NCBI RefSeq assembly: GCF_024124665.1
Contig: NZ_JAMXSB010000001.1
Location: forward strand, 62,001-126,000
Reading direction: 5' to 3'
Source of the DNA: Pleionea sp. CnH1-48
GTDB taxonomy: Bacteria; Pseudomonadota; Gammaproteobacteria; Enterobacterales; Kangiellaceae
DNA length: 64,000 nucleotides
Positions 38,099-52,237 of this stretch are shown here, piece by piece; positions within the stretch are counted from its first letter, which is position 1; every line of letters starts with the position of its first letter. A model generated the notes under the pieces. The model worked only from the letters and a program-made list of their open reading frames with translations, did no database searches and was not told where the DNA came from. The position numbers and the translations under genes are program-made.

Positions 38099-39217
38099 AT
38101 GTTAATCGGTGTACCAAAAGAGATAAAAAACCATGAATATCGAGTAGGCATGGTTCCCGCAAGTGTTCGTGAGCTGGTTGCTCATGGCCATCAAGTGATT
38201 GTTGAGCACAATGCAGGCATTGGCATTGGCTTTACTGACGATGACTATAAAGCGGTTGGAGCTGACATTCGTCAAACAGCCGATGAAATCTTCGCTGAAG
38301 CCGAAATGATCGTCAAAGTTAAAGAGCCTCTTGCAGAAGAACGCGCTCGTCTTCGTGAAGGTCAGATCTTGTTCACATACCTACACCTAGCTCCCGATAC
38401 CCCACAAACTGAAGACCTGGTTAAAAGTGGCGCAGTTTGTATCGCTTACGAAACCGTAACGAGCGATACGGGCGGCTTACCTCTGTTAGCGCCTATGTCA
38501 GAAGTTGCTGGCCGCATGTCAATTCAGGCAGGCGCTCAGTGCCTTGAGAAATCTCAAATGGGTCGCGGAATGTTATTGGGTGGTGTACCCGGTGTTTCTC
38601 CAGCGAAAGTCGTCATCATCGGTGGCGGTGTGGTAGGTTCTAACGCTGCTCAAATCGCCGTAGGAATGGGTGCTCATGTCGCTATTCTGGATCGTAACAT
38701 TGACGTATTACGTCGTTTGAACGCTCAGTTTGGTAGCTCGGTAGAAACCGTTTTCTCAAGCAAAGACGCGTTAGAACAGCATGTACTGGCAGCGGATCTG
38801 GTAATTGGTGGCGTATTAATTCCAGGTGCAGCGGCGCCTAAGCTGGTCACTAAAGAAATGGTTCATCAAATGAAGCCGGGTGCTGCGGTTGTTGACGTTG
38901 CTATCGACCAGGGCGGTTGTTTCGAAACTTCTAAAGCGACTACCCACGCAGAGCCTACCTACATGGTTGACGATGTGGTTCACTACTGTGTGGCAAACAT
39001 GCCTGGCGCTGTGCCTCACACATCAACCTTTGCTCTTAACAATGCCACATTGCCTTATATCATTAATTTGGCTAACAAAGGCTACAAGCAAGCACTGGCA
39101 GACGATAAGCATCTGTTAAACGGCTTGAATGTTTACCGTGGTCAAATCACAAATCAAAGCGTTGCCGATGCCCAGAATCTGGACTTTGTAGCGCCAGAGG
39201 TTGCTCTAGGTCTCTAA
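38099..39217 (+). CDS. ald: Alanine dehydrogenase
   Basis: A 372-residue NAD enzyme interconverting alanine and pyruvate plus ammonia. Substrate residues in MLIGVPKEIKNHEYRVG, the Rossmann motif VVIIGGGVVGSNAAQIAVGMGAHV and catalytic-region VDVAIDQGGCFETS are intact. I use the ATG at 38099 (CGGAG upstream); an upstream in-frame TTG is unlikely. Divergent from the Lrp-type gene. Alanine use fits a protein-degrading lifestyle, an inference from the proteases in the window. Confidence 0.95.
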   Translation: MLIGVPKEIKNHEYRVGMVPASVRELVAHGHQVIVEHNAGIGIGFTDDDYKAVGADIRQTADEIFAEAEMIVKVKEPLAEERARLREGQILFTYLHLAPDTPQTEDLVKSGAVCIAYETVTSDTGGLPLLAPMSEVAGRMSIQAGAQCLEKSQMGRGMLLGGVPGVSPAKVVIIGGGVVGSNAAQIAVGMGAHVAILDRNIDVLRRLNAQFGSSVETVFSSKDALEQHVLAADLVIGGVLIPGAAAPKLVTKEMVHQMKPGAAVVDVAIDQGGCFETSKATTHAEPTYMVDDVVHYCVANMPGAVPHTSTFALNNATLPYIINLANKGYKQALADDKHLLNGLNVYRGQITNQSVADAQNLDFVAPEVALGL

Positions 39218-39242
39218 GAACCCAGCAAGCCTTATCCAGAAT

Positions 39243-39280
39243 AAAACGGTGTTTAGTACTGAGTACTAAGCACCGTTTTT
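39243..39280 (+). terminator. Terminator of ald
   Basis: AAAACGGTG.TTAGTACT pairs with AGTACTAA.CACCGTTTTT with one T-G pair, 26 bp after the stop. Confidence 0.85.
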
Positions 39281-39449
39281 CTTTGCTCTCTCCTTTTTGT
39301 TTATATTTTGATCACTCTGCTCCTTCGCAACCAAATTTGTAATATTTTGGGGTCTTATCCGTCTATTGCTCACAATCGCTAGTCCGTCACTTTAATAACC
39401 ATTAGATTCTAGACTCGTCGTCTTTCAAAATGGTTGAAAAAGAGGATGA

Positions 39450-40466
<1,017 letters not shown>

Positions 40467-40534
40467 CATCGATGTAATGCCAAAAGCATTTTAAAGTGCA
40501 ACCGACAGGCTGCATTTTTGAAAAGCGAAAATAG

Positions 40535-40564
40535 ATTTGAGCACTGCTTAGCCAGTGCTCAAAT
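40535..40564. terminator. Bidirectional terminator overlapping a stop codon
   Basis: ATTTGAGCACTG and CAGTGCTCAAAT form a perfect 12-bp stem around CTTAGC. The TGA stop of the PilZ-like gene (40559-40561) lies inside the stem. It lies 68 bp beyond trxB, so it can end both convergent transcripts. Confidence 0.75.
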
Positions 40565-41248
40565 CATATTCAGCGAGCGTAATATTTCCTGATAAACAAA
40601 TGCTCGCAATAGGAGTTCATCTTCTTCATCACTGTTAAGAAACTCCAGCTGATAGATATTCATAAACTCTCCTTCTTCATCCTCCTCTTCGCTAACAGAA
40701 TCATCGAGTGATCGTCGTTGTTTTTTTACCACTTTCCCTTCTAGAGTCGCGACCCGTTGCGCACGCTCAAGCTCCAAAGTCATGGTCAAACTCATTTCGT
40801 CGTTAATCAATGCAATTTTCTTTTCGCATTCAATCTGACAACCTAATACGCTTAAACTGGTCATCATGACTTTAAGTGAAGAGCTCTTGCGAGTTTCGTT
40901 AATCATGGTGGCTGCAATGTTGGTTTGCACACTCACTGCCTGCTTAACATCAACGGTCTGTATGTCATCAGGAATTTCTAGATGAAGATAAGGATAAGGG
41001 CTGGCGCGTGATGCCAGAATCTTTGAGCTGAAGCCACTGGCAACACCGTTGGCAACAAACCGCAAAGTCATCACTTGCGCTTCGCGCACAAGAACAATGC
41101 CGCCTTTGCTGGTTTTGGGCGCAGAGATAATCACACTGTGTTCGGGGATAAAGCCTAATAACTTGACCGGATAACGCGCTTCAGAATCAGACGAGAGCTG
41201 CGCTTGCATGGCATCGCCCATTTTTAGTCCCAAATCTTGAAACCGCAT
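40559..41248 (-). CDS. YcgR-like PilZ protein with degenerate c-di-GMP site
   Basis: A 229-residue protein with the layout of flagellar-brake YcgR proteins: N-terminal YcgR/PilZN-like domain (about 1-110) and C-terminal PilZ-like domain. The PilZ signature is weak: only one Arg in NETRKSSS where RxxxR is expected, and SLSVLG in place of (D/N)xSxxG. An acidic insert (SVSEEEDEEGEF) is unusual. It may bind c-di-GMP poorly or not at all. A diguanylate cyclase is at 24.2 kb; no flagellar genes are nearby. Confidence 0.7.
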   Translation of the reverse strand: MRFQDLGLKMGDAMQAQLSSDSEARYPVKLLGFIPEHSVIISAPKTSKGGIVLVREAQVMTLRFVANGVASGFSSKILASRASPYPYLHLEIPDDIQTVDVKQAVSVQTNIAATMINETRKSSSLKVMMTSLSVLGCQIECEKKIALINDEMSLTMTLELERAQRVATLEGKVVKKQRRSLDDSVSEEEDEEGEFMNIYQLEFLNSDEEDELLLRAFVYQEILRSLNMI

Positions 41249-41314
41249 CTAGTCATGCACTCCTAAATTTCATATTCTTGTGTTTATTGTAGTTGAAAGC
41301 CAAGAGAAATCATT

Positions 41315-42025
41315 TTGTTATCTCTACCATTAATTGAGAGCCCCGAACATTTTCCGCCAGTAGAAACCGCATTGGACGATCCAGATGGGCTGCTTGCCTA
41401 TGGCTTTACTCTGTCCATTGAGTTGTTATTAGGCGCCTATTATCGAGGCATTTTTCCCTGGTATAGCGATGGTGATCCGGTTTTATGGTGGAGCCCCAAT
41501 CCGCGAGCAGCGTTTTTTACCGAACAATTTTCGCCGTCCAAAAGCTTACGCAAACAATTACGCAAAGCGGATTTTAAAGTCAGCATCAATCAAAACTTTG
41601 CTGCAGTGATCAAAGGCTGCTCTGATCCTCGCAAAGATCAAAGTGGCACCTGGATCACCGAAGAGATGCAATTAGCTTACATTGATTTGCATCGTGCTGG
41701 CTATGCTCATTCTGTTGAAGTCTGGCAACAAGAACAACTAGTGGGAGGCTTATACGGTGTCAGCTTAGGCCGATTATTTTTTGGCGAATCCATGTTTCAT
41801 ACCGCAACAGATGCTTCTAAAGTCGCCTTGTGTTATCTCGTCAGTATATGCCGTAGTGCAGGCTTTCCGATGATTGATTGTCAGCTGCCGAATCCTCACC
41901 TCAGCAGTCTGGGTGCCGAGACAGTTTCAAGAAATGAATTTCTTGACTATCTTTATCAATGGAGAGACCAATCAGTTCCCGCAGATATGTGGCAGCCCAG
42001 ATGGTTGCCAACACATCGTTGGTGA
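41315..42025 (+). CDS. aat: Leucyl/phenylalanyl-tRNA--protein transferase
   Basis: A 236-residue enzyme adding Leu or Phe from tRNA to N-terminal Lys or Arg, creating degradation signals read by ClpS. Family motifs RGIFPWYSDGDPVLWWSPNPRA, SGTWITEEM, VGGLYGVSLGRLFFGESMF are clear. The start is TTG at 41315, fitting the family N-terminus. bpt follows 12 bases later, so they are co-transcribed. Confidence 0.95.
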   Translation: MLSLPLIESPEHFPPVETALDDPDGLLAYGFTLSIELLLGAYYRGIFPWYSDGDPVLWWSPNPRAAFFTEQFSPSKSLRKQLRKADFKVSINQNFAAVIKGCSDPRKDQSGTWITEEMQLAYIDLHRAGYAHSVEVWQQEQLVGGLYGVSLGRLFFGESMFHTATDASKVALCYLVSICRSAGFPMIDCQLPNPHLSSLGAETVSRNEFLDYLYQWRDQSVPADMWQPRWLPTHRW

Positions 42026-42037
42026 TGAGGATACAAT

Positions 42038-42760
42038 GTGCAGCAAGATCCTAACGACGAATTACTAAAACTCAGGTTTTACGCAACGCCTCCCCATACC
42101 TGCTCTTATTTAACAGAGCAGCAAGCAACGACGGTTTTTTTGGACCCAGAGAAACAGATATCTTCGAAGCTTTATACTCGCCTGTCTGAGTCAGGGTTTC
42201 GTCGCAGCGGCTCCCATGTCTATAAGCCTTATTGCCAGCAATGTGAAGCCTGTGTTCCCGTTAGAATCCCAGCCGCAAAATTTCGACCGAATCGCAATCA
42301 ACGACGTTGCTTAAAACGCGGCAGTTTCCTTGAGGTTAAGATACAGCCCGCCATTTTTAATCAAGAGCAATACGAGCTGTATGAACGTTATATCCACGAA
42401 CGTCATTCAGACGGTGATATGTACCCTCCTTCAGAAAGCCAGTTTAAAGATTTCCTGTTGTGTGACTGGAGCCAAACCGAGTTTATCTGTTTCTATGATA
42501 AGGGCGAGCTGATTGCTACGGCTGTGGTTGACTGGCTTAACAGCGGACTGTCAGCGGTCTATACTTATTATAATCCCGACTATAGCTATTTAAGTCCTGG
42601 TCGATTAGCCATACTGACCATGATAGAGATCGCTAAAACGCGGGAGCTAGACTACGTTTATCTAGGCTTTTTGGTGCGCAACTGCCAAAAAATGAAATAT
42701 AAATCAGAATACCGCCCCCTCGACTGCTTTGTCGGCAATCATTGGATTCAGTTAAACTGA
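42038..42760 (+). CDS. bpt: Leucyl-tRNA--protein transferase Bpt
   Basis: A 240-residue GNAT-type transferase (Ate1-like) adding Leu to N-terminal Asp or Glu. The N-terminal Cys cluster (YCQQCEACVPVRIP, about 67-80) and FRPNRNQRR are typical; the C-terminus has YTYYNPDYSYLSPGRLAIL. The start is GTG at 42038 with GAGG upstream. Together with aat, clpS and clpA it completes an N-degron pathway. Confidence 0.93.
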   Translation: MQQDPNDELLKLRFYATPPHTCSYLTEQQATTVFLDPEKQISSKLYTRLSESGFRRSGSHVYKPYCQQCEACVPVRIPAAKFRPNRNQRRCLKRGSFLEVKIQPAIFNQEQYELYERYIHERHSDGDMYPPSESQFKDFLLCDWSQTEFICFYDKGELIATAVVDWLNSGLSAVYTYYNPDYSYLSPGRLAILTMIEIAKTRELDYVYLGFLVRNCQKMKYKSEYRPLDCFVGNHWIQLN

Positions 42761-42982
42761 ACCGTTCAAGAGCTGCCTTTGCCAAAGCCGCCACTCAGTG
42801 TGAATAGCCTTACATAACAAGGTGTATAGCACGCTAGAAATGAGTCTTTTTTAAACATTTTGACCAGGAAAATGCAGATAAGCGTAATTTAACGCCAATT
42901 TGTTTTGATTATTGGCGGCCTTTAGTGCATTATTACGCGCTGATTTTTATAGACGATACACACAACGAGGAAAAGCGGATAA

Positions 42983-43201
<219 letters not shown>

Positions 43202-43219
43202 GATACCGGATCCGATAAC

Positions 43220-43251
43220 AAAAAAGCCCGAACCAATGTTCGGGCTTTTTT
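43220..43251. terminator. Bidirectional terminator between infA and clpA
   Basis: AAAAAAGCCCGAA and TTCGGGCTTTTTT form a perfect 13-bp stem around CCAATG. Confidence 0.92.
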
Positions 43252-43280
43252 TATGCCGCTAGATTGAGTAACTCTGAGTC

Positions 43281-45557
43281 TTACTCAACACACACTTCTT
43301 CTTTCTTGCCTACAATATTAAAGCTCAAAGCATCACCCGTCTTATTAACAGACACTTTAACCTGCCCGCCTTGTGACAAGCGACCAAACAACAACTCGTC
43401 TGCCAATGGCTTTTTGATATGCTCTCGAATCACTCTGGCCATAGGTCGTGCGCCCATATTGGCATCATAACCTTTATCGCATAGCCATTTTCTTGCGGTC
43501 TGATCAACTTCCAGACTCACATGTTTGTCATCGAGCTGCGTTTGCAGTTCGACAATGAATTTATCCACCACATACAGCAGAACTTCTTCAGATAGCCCTT
43601 TAAACCAAACAATCGTATCAAGACGATTACGAAACTCCGGCGAGAAGGTTTTGTTGATAACCTCAAAGTTATCATGGTCTTTATCATTCTGCTGGAAACC
43701 GATAGAAGGCTTAACCAACTCAGCGGCACCTGCATTGGTGGTCATGACCAAAATCACGTTACGGAAATCGGCTTTGCGGCCATTGTTATCAGTTAGCGTT
43801 CCGTGGTCCATCACTTGCAGTAACAGGTTGTAAACATCCGGATGAGCTTTTTCAATCTCATCCAAAAGCACCACGGCATGAGGGTTTTTATTAACGGCTT
43901 CGGTTAACAATCCCCCTTGATCGTAGCCAACATAACCAGGAGGCGCACCGATCAGGCGTGATACCGTATGACGCTCCATATATTCCGACATATCGAAACG
44001 AATTAATTCAATACCTAATTGCTTAGCCAACTGACGAGTGACTTCGGTTTTACCCACCCCGGTTGGGCCAGCAAACAAGAAGGAACCCACAGGTTTCTCT
44101 TCTACTCCTAAACCAGAACGCGCTAACTTGATGGCATCAGATAAGGTGTCGATGGCTTCATCTTGGCCAAACACGACCATCTTAAGATTACGCTCAAGAT
44201 TTTGCAGCGACTCTTTATCGGAAGTCGAAACGGTTTTGGGTGGCACTTTGGCCATTTTTGCCACAATGTTTTCAATATCGTGCACACCAATAAGTTTTTT
44301 GCGCTTAGAAACGGGTTGTAAGCGCTGATTTGCCCCTGCCTCGTCAATCACATCGATGGCTTTGTCGGGCAAGTGACGGTCACTGATGTAGCGCGCAGAA
44401 AGTTCTACCGCAGCTTTCAGCGATGGCGAGGAGTATTTAACAGAGTGATGACTTTCGTAACGTTCTTTAAGCCCTTGCAGGATCTTAACCGCCTCATCAA
44501 TGCTTGGCTCGTTAATGTCGATTTTCTGGAAACGACGAGCCAATGCACGATCTTTTTCAAAAATACCGCGGTACTCCTGGAAAGTCGTCGAGCCCATGCA
44601 ACGCAGTTCACCGTTGGCCAACATGGGTTTGATCAGATTCGATGCATCCATCACGCCACCAGAGGCAGCACCGGCGCCAATAATGGTGTGAATTTCATCA
44701 ATAAACAGAATCGCATGATCCTGCTTTTTTAGGTCCGCTAACAGTGCTTTCAGGCGCTTCTCAAAGTCACCACGATATTTAGTACCGGCCAGCAATGCAC
44801 CCAAATCCAGAGAATACACAACGCCTTCTTCAATGACCTCGGGTACTTCTTTATCTACGATACGTTTCGCTAAACCTTCTGCAATAGCAGTTTTACCGAC
44901 ACCGGCATCACCCACAAATAAAGGATTGTTTTTGCGGCGACGGCACAACACTTGAACAACACGTTCCAACTCATCGGCTCGACCAACTAACGGGTCGATG
45001 CGACCTTCTTTAGCCAGTTCGTTTAAGTTGGTTGCGTAGGACTCTAATGGTGTTTTGGCAGGCGCTTCTTGCAGTGGTTCTTCTTCCACTTCGGGGTTGC
45101 CTATGTCTGGCTCTTCTTCACCGACTTTGGAAATGCCGTGTGAGATGTAATTAACGATGTCCAAACGAGAAATTTTTTGTTGCTGCAAAAAGTAAACAGC
45201 CTGGCTTTCTTGCTCACTAAAAATAGCGACGAGAACATTCGCTCCCGTTACTTCTTTTTTGCCTGAAGACTGAACGTGGAAGACAGCACGTTGTAAAACT
45301 CGCTGAAAACCCAGTGTTGGCTGTGTTTCGCGGCCTTCATCGTGTTGCGGAATGAGTGGAGTAGTTTCGTCGACAAAATCTGACAAATGTTTTTTTAGGT
45401 GCTCCAAATCGGCACCGCAAGCCTTCAAGACGCTGGCTGCAATCGTATTATCCAGTAGTGCGAGAAGCAGGTGTTCAACGGTCATAAACTCATGACGTTT
45501 TTCACGTGCCTTTTTAAACGCTTGATTCAAAGTAAGCTCTAAATCTTTGCTCAACAT
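43281..45557 (-). CDS. clpA: ClpA unfoldase of the ClpAP protease
   Basis: A 758-residue Hsp100 ATPase feeding substrates to ClpP. Clp_N repeat domain (1-145), AAA1 with GDAGVGKT and [11 protein letters not shown]2 with GPTGVGKT and [13 protein letters not shown], and an IGL-like ClpP-docking loop area near GFQQNDKD. Forty bases downstream of clpS, co-transcribed with it. clpP is not in the window. Confidence 0.97.
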   Translation of the reverse strand: MLSKDLELTLNQAFKKAREKRHEFMTVEHLLLALLDNTIAASVLKACGADLEHLKKHLSDFVDETTPLIPQHDEGRETQPTLGFQRVLQRAVFHVQSSGKKEVTGANVLVAIFSEQESQAVYFLQQQKISRLDIVNYISHGISKVGEEEPDIGNPEVEEEPLQEAPAKTPLESYATNLNELAKEGRIDPLVGRADELERVVQVLCRRRKNNPLFVGDAGVGKTAIAEGLAKRIVDKEVPEVIEEGVVYSLDLGALLAGTKYRGDFEKRLKALLADLKKQDHAILFIDEIHTIIGAGAASGGVMDASNLIKPMLANGELRCMGSTTFQEYRGIFEKDRALARRFQKIDINEPSIDEAVKILQGLKERYESHHSVKYSSPSLKAAVELSARYISDRHLPDKAIDVIDEAGANQRLQPVSKRKKLIGVHDIENIVAKMAKVPPKTVSTSDKESLQNLERNLKMVVFGQDEAIDTLSDAIKLARSGLGVEEKPVGSFLFAGPTGVGKTEVTRQLAKQLGIELIRFDMSEYMERHTVSRLIGAPPGYVGYDQGGLLTEAVNKNPHAVVLLDEIEKAHPDVYNLLLQVMDHGTLTDNNGRKADFRNVILVMTTNAGAAELVKPSIGFQQNDKDHDNFEVINKTFSPEFRNRLDTIVWFKGLSEEVLLYVVDKFIVELQTQLDDKHVSLEVDQTARKWLCDKGYDANMGARPMARVIREHIKKPLADELLFGRLSQGGQVKVSVNKTGDALSFNIVGKKEEVCVE

Positions 45558-45597
45558 AACAACCCCTTACTTTTCCACTCAACTACGACAAAACAAC

Positions 45598-45924
45598 TCA
45601 CTCTTCTTCCATGATGCAGAGTAATGGATGCTGGTTCGTGCGAGAAAACTCGTTCACCTGCATCACCTTCATTTCCGCAATTTCGCTGCGAAACACTCCA
45701 CAAATACCTTTACCTTCATAATGTATTTGTAGCATAACTTTAGTGGCTTGTTCTTTATGCTTACCGAAAAACTTCATGAGTACCTCGACTACGAAGTCCA
45801 TCGGCGTGAAGTCGTCATTTAGTAATACGACTTTATACATCGGCGGCGGTTTTACCTCAGGTTCCGATTCCTGGGTAGCGACACCGTGATCGATGTCCCA
45901 ATCGCTCTCATTTTCGTGACTCAT
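45598..45924 (-). CDS. clpS: ClpS adaptor of the N-degron pathway
   Basis: A 108-residue adaptor handing substrates with N-terminal Leu, Phe, Tyr or Trp to ClpA. The binding pocket motif [18 protein letters not shown] and [15 protein letters not shown] are intact. The flexible N-terminus (about 28 residues) is acidic. First gene before clpA. Confidence 0.97.
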   Translation of the reverse strand: MSHENESDWDIDHGVATQESEPEVKPPPMYKVVLLNDDFTPMDFVVEVLMKFFGKHKEQATKVMLQIHYEGKGICGVFRSEIAEMKVMQVNEFSRTNQHPLLCIMEEE

Positions 45925-46173
45925 ATTATTGATCTTAGTTTATTAATCAAAAATTGCTCTATTTTGTGATCGACTCACAAGTATTCTGGCTCAGAGACTA
46001 TTATCTTCATTATTGGGGTTGATTGATAGTCATTTCAAGTCGAAGTTGGTTGAAAACTTGACAGAGACTATTTTTTGTGCAAAACATTGTTTTGGTTCTT
46101 GAAAGCGTATTCTACAACAATAAGTTAGCGCTATTCGAGATGTATTACTGATTGTGGACAGAGGAAAAGACGT

Positions 46174-46395
46174 ATGCCTACGGGAACTGTTAAATGGTTT
46201 AACAACGCCAAAGGTTATGGTTTTATTCGCCCAGAAGCGGGTGGTGATGATGTGTTCGTTCATTACTCTACCATTGAGATGGATGGATATCGTAGTTTAA
46301 AAGCAGGTCAAGAAGTTGCTTTTGAAATAACAGAGGGACCCAAAGGACTCCATGCATCAGAGTTGGTTCCTAGGGAGAATCAAACCGACACTTGA
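46174..46395 (+). CDS. cspD: Cold-shock-domain protein CspD
   Basis: A 73-residue cold-shock domain protein with RNP1 (KGYGFI) and RNP2 (VFVHYS). In E. coli CspD blocks replication in stationary phase and lies divergent from clpS, as here. AGAGGA precedes the ATG. Confidence 0.93.
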   Translation: MPTGTVKWFNNAKGYGFIRPEAGGDDVFVHYSTIEMDGYRSLKAGQEVAFEITEGPKGLHASELVPRENQTDT

Positions 46396-46438
46396 TTTCA
46401 AAAAGCTAAAACGGCTTACAAAGGTTTAACAACCCATG

Positions 46439-46458
46439 AAGCCCCTTATCAGGGGCTT
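46439..46458 (+). terminator. Terminator of cspD
   Basis: AAGCCCC and GGGGCTT around TTATCA, followed by T-rich sequence, 43 bp after the stop. Confidence 0.7.
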
Positions 46459-46771
46459 TGCTCTTCTTTTGCCTAAACAATTCCAATCGATTTTTTACTC
46501 CTGAATTCTTAATGAATAATTCTTTCATCACCGTTCGTTTTGTAAGCAAAGCAAAATTTTCATGATTATAAAAAAGTTATCGTAGCTTTGTGTGCGCAGC
46601 ATCATTTATTAAATTACAGAAAAAATAATTAAGACTTTTTTACTAATTGCAAAACAAAATAATTAAGAATATTTAAATAACTAAAAGTTATCAAAAATCC
46701 CAAGTATAAATAAATGCCAGAGAGTTTAGGCAAAAAGCTCAAACTCTCTGACACAGAACAAAACAATAACC
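46459..46771. other. AT-rich gap beside the peptidase gene
   Basis: About 310 bp, markedly AT-rich (long A and T runs around 46550-46700), no gene. It lies downstream of the peptidase gene and may mark foreign DNA. Confidence 0.4.
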
Positions 46772-48763
46772 CTACTGAATGTCTGTAGAAATAAATGAGG
46801 CTAAATCCTGCCCTCCTTCCCAGCCAAATCTTTCAACAAACAGAGCGCCGATTCCGTCGGAATCTCTGAGTTCTTGTTCCGAGAACTGGGCTGTCTTACC
46901 AGTTCCTGGATCATGAATCATAAAATTGTAGCGATTAGGGTTGGTATCTACTCCATTAAGAGGGGCTTGATAAATTCTATCTGAAACACCCACCACACAC
47001 ATATAGTGTCCGCTGGTAGAAAAAATAGAGTTGATACCTTTTCCTGCCTGGCTAGCCAAAGTCTCAGCCTTATAAGGACTAAACCCTGATATTCTAGACT
47101 CAAGCTTAGGTTTCATATCCTGTCTTAACTCACATTTCTTGTAGAACTTTTCAGTTTTTGAATAATCTCCAGAAATGTCTTCTTTCTTAAATTGAGTTAG
47201 GCCTATCTCCTGCTGATGATCAGAAAGCAACGTCGCGATAGCGATGTCTCCACCAATTGACATTCCGTCATTGACAGGACGCTTCTGCTCTAATACATCT
47301 AATAAGTGATCGATTACGGGCTCTAATACCCCCTCATCAACCAGTTTTAAAGATTCAATTTGTTGTAGAGCCTCGTTACTTAACTCGATGTCAGTGTTGT
47401 GAGCGGTTTCAAGATATTTCATCAAATCTTGATGGCCTTTTAAATTGCTTTCACTGATTTTCTGCGAGGCATTCTTAATTACCTTGTAATCGCTTTCATC
47501 GACTTTTAAGGCATCTATCTTTAATCCATCAAGCCCAGGGCCTTTCACTTTTTCCCACATATCACTTTCGAATTTAAGCGAAGTTTCTTGTCCCGTTTTG
47601 GGGTCAGTCAACTGAGCCGCAAGAAAAGGATCATTCTCGGCTAATAACGTCAACAGTGATGTTGGTCCACATCCCCCTTCAAACTGTTGCATGCTCCCAA
47701 GCCCAGAATTTGGAACAACATTTTCCTTTAATGTATTTTCCATTTTTACAATCGGCTCTCGGGTCAAACCACCGTGATTAATCACAGAAAAACGATCGCA
47801 TATTTCGGAATTATTCATGCCTTCTAACATTCCAGCCAGGGCATCCATTCGCTCCATTGCCTCATTACGTAATGATGCATTAATCGAATTGAATGAAGCA
47901 CACTGCGAAGCAAGACCTTTATACAAGATCATTTTACGAGCATTAATATCGTCCGAACTTCCACCAGCAGTCTCAGCCTTCTCTAGTAACGTCTCAAAGT
48001 GTTTGAGTTCGGTTCCACTTAATCCATTTAAGGCCAGCGTTGCATTTTCTTTGTGAAGCAACGAAAACATAGGAATCTGACTTCTGGGAGTCATATGCCC
48101 TGAACGTGGGAACCCAACCAGCTGCTGCAAATCATTTCCGTGTGTCACTTCCGTATCAACAGCAAGATTCAGTTGCGTTTGTCCAATACCCTGAAAGGTT
48201 AATCTTGGAGTGTTAGAGCCCGTTTCCACTTCTTGCTCTAATTTTTTAATAGCTAGCTGTTCTGTTTTTGCTAAAGAGCACAAGGATTCAGCTTCATTCC
48301 TCAGCTGACTCTCTAACTTGGTTAACTCCTGAATCTTTTTATCCAGCTGAATGTTTTCGCTTTTTAACTGTGAAGCCTTCAACTCTGACTCATTGGAGTT
48401 TTGCTGAGATGTACCAACCGTTTCCTTTGAAACAGATGGGCTTTTGCTTTCCAAACTGCTGATGGTTGATAAGTTTTGCTGTATCTGGCTTTTCAACTTA
48501 GATATTTCTTGCGAGGTCGACTCTGCTCTCTGAAGATTTTCATTCGCCCGAGAATAGAGGCTTTCCATTTTTCGCAAGTGAACATTGCTCTGAGCCAACA
48601 AATGATACTTTTGCTTCTGAGTAAAGGTAGGTAATTCCGTCTCTACGTCAAGGTGGTGATATTTGGGTTCAACTTCATCGAGTACCAAAGGTTGAGCTTC
48701 TTCGATGTTAACTCCTTGAATTTCCTGAGACGAATTAAGCACAGGAGTACCAACAGTATGCAT
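46772..48763 (-). CDS. Coiled-coil protein with papain-like (C39-type) peptidase domain
   Basis: A 663-residue protein without signal peptide or membrane helix. Residues 45-185 are heptad-rich coiled coil. The C-terminal third has a papain-like triad: Cys365 in EGGCGPTSLLTLL, His586 in TSGHYMCVVGV, Asp618 in FMIHDPGTGK; the GCGPTS and G-H-Y patterns are those of C39-type peptidases. Between Cys and His lies an unusual helical insert of about 200 residues. It is not linked to a bacteriocin exporter. It could be a secreted effector or toxin with no classical leader, or an intracellular protease. The combination is not one I recognise. Confidence 0.6.
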   Translation of the reverse strand: MHTVGTPVLNSSQEIQGVNIEEAQPLVLDEVEPKYHHLDVETELPTFTQKQKYHLLAQSNVHLRKMESLYSRANENLQRAESTSQEISKLKSQIQQNLSTISSLESKSPSVSKETVGTSQQNSNESELKASQLKSENIQLDKKIQELTKLESQLRNEAESLCSLAKTEQLAIKKLEQEVETGSNTPRLTFQGIGQTQLNLAVDTEVTHGNDLQQLVGFPRSGHMTPRSQIPMFSLLHKENATLALNGLSGTELKHFETLLEKAETAGGSSDDINARKMILYKGLASQCASFNSINASLRNEAMERMDALAGMLEGMNNSEICDRFSVINHGGLTREPIVKMENTLKENVVPNSGLGSMQQFEGGCGPTSLLTLLAENDPFLAAQLTDPKTGQETSLKFESDMWEKVKGPGLDGLKIDALKVDESDYKVIKNASQKISESNLKGHQDLMKYLETAHNTDIELSNEALQQIESLKLVDEGVLEPVIDHLLDVLEQKRPVNDGMSIGGDIAIATLLSDHQQEIGLTQFKKEDISGDYSKTEKFYKKCELRQDMKPKLESRISGFSPYKAETLASQAGKGINSIFSTSGHYMCVVGVSDRIYQAPLNGVDTNPNRYNFMIHDPGTGKTAQFSEQELRDSDGIGALFVERFGWEGGQDLASFISTDIQ

Positions 48764-48936
48764 AGTCTTGTTTCCTTATATTTAACCACAATTTAAGTAT
48801 TGGTAACGGCCTGCACTAAATAGTTGCAGTTTTTTATAAATTTAAAAAAGGAAAGTTAAGATATGCAGAAAATAAGAAGGTATGCTCGATTGCGCTGAAT
48901 ATGAGAGAAAAAGAGTAAAACTATCCTAGAAAAGCA

Positions 48937-48966
48937 ACAAACCCCAAGGAAAAGCTTGGGGTTTGT
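48937..48966 (-). terminator. Terminator of icd
   Basis: ACAAACCCCAAG and CTTGGGGTTTGT form a perfect 12-bp stem around GAAAAG, 21 bp beyond the icd stop. Confidence 0.8.
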
Positions 48967-48986
48967 GTTTAAAAAGTAAATCCGAA

Positions 48987-51662
<2,676 letters not shown>

Positions 51663-52211
51663 ATGAGTCATCAATCATCACGCAAGATAGTTCTCTTTAA
51701 CAAGCCGTTTAATACCCTCTGCCAATTCACTGGCGAAGCAGGTGATTCTACTCTAGCCGACTATATTGACATCAAAGGCGTCTATGCAGCTGGACGGCTA
51801 GATAAAGACTCCGAAGGTTTGTTAGTTTTGACCAATGACGGTAAGTTACAACACCGTATTGCTCACCCCAATTTTAAACAAGACAAAGTCTACTGGGTAC
51901 AAGTTGAGCGCATCCCCGACTCAGCGGCTCTGGCCGCGCTGGAACAGGGCGTAGAACTTAAAGATGGTATGACCCGCCCTGCCAAAGTACGGCTTATGGA
52001 TGAACCTCCTGTATGGGACCGCCATCCTCCCATTCGCGAGCGCAAAAACATTCCTACCTGTTGGCTGGAACTCACATTGCGCGAAGGCCGCAACCGCCAG
52101 GTGAGACGTATGACCGCAGCCGTAGGTCACCCTACCCTACGTTTGATTCGTTACAAGATAGGCCAATGGTCGCTGGGTGATTTACAGCCTGGCGATTACT
52201 CATTAGTTTAA
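51663..52211 (+). CDS. rluE: 23S rRNA pseudouridine synthase RluE
   Basis: A 182-residue RsuA-family pseudouridine synthase, in E. coli acting on 23S U2457. The catalytic Asp is in [17 protein letters not shown] (about residue 41). It lacks an S4 domain, as RluE does. It begins a rluE-nudJ-mnmA-hflD block conserved around E. coli icd. Confidence 0.93.
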   Translation: MSHQSSRKIVLFNKPFNTLCQFTGEAGDSTLADYIDIKGVYAAGRLDKDSEGLLVLTNDGKLQHRIAHPNFKQDKVYWVQVERIPDSAALAALEQGVELKDGMTRPAKVRLMDEPPVWDRHPPIRERKNIPTCWLELTLREGRNRQVRRMTAAVGHPTLRLIRYKIGQWSLGDLQPGDYSLV

Positions 52212-52237
52212 TGATCTTATGATATTTAGGATACTTT

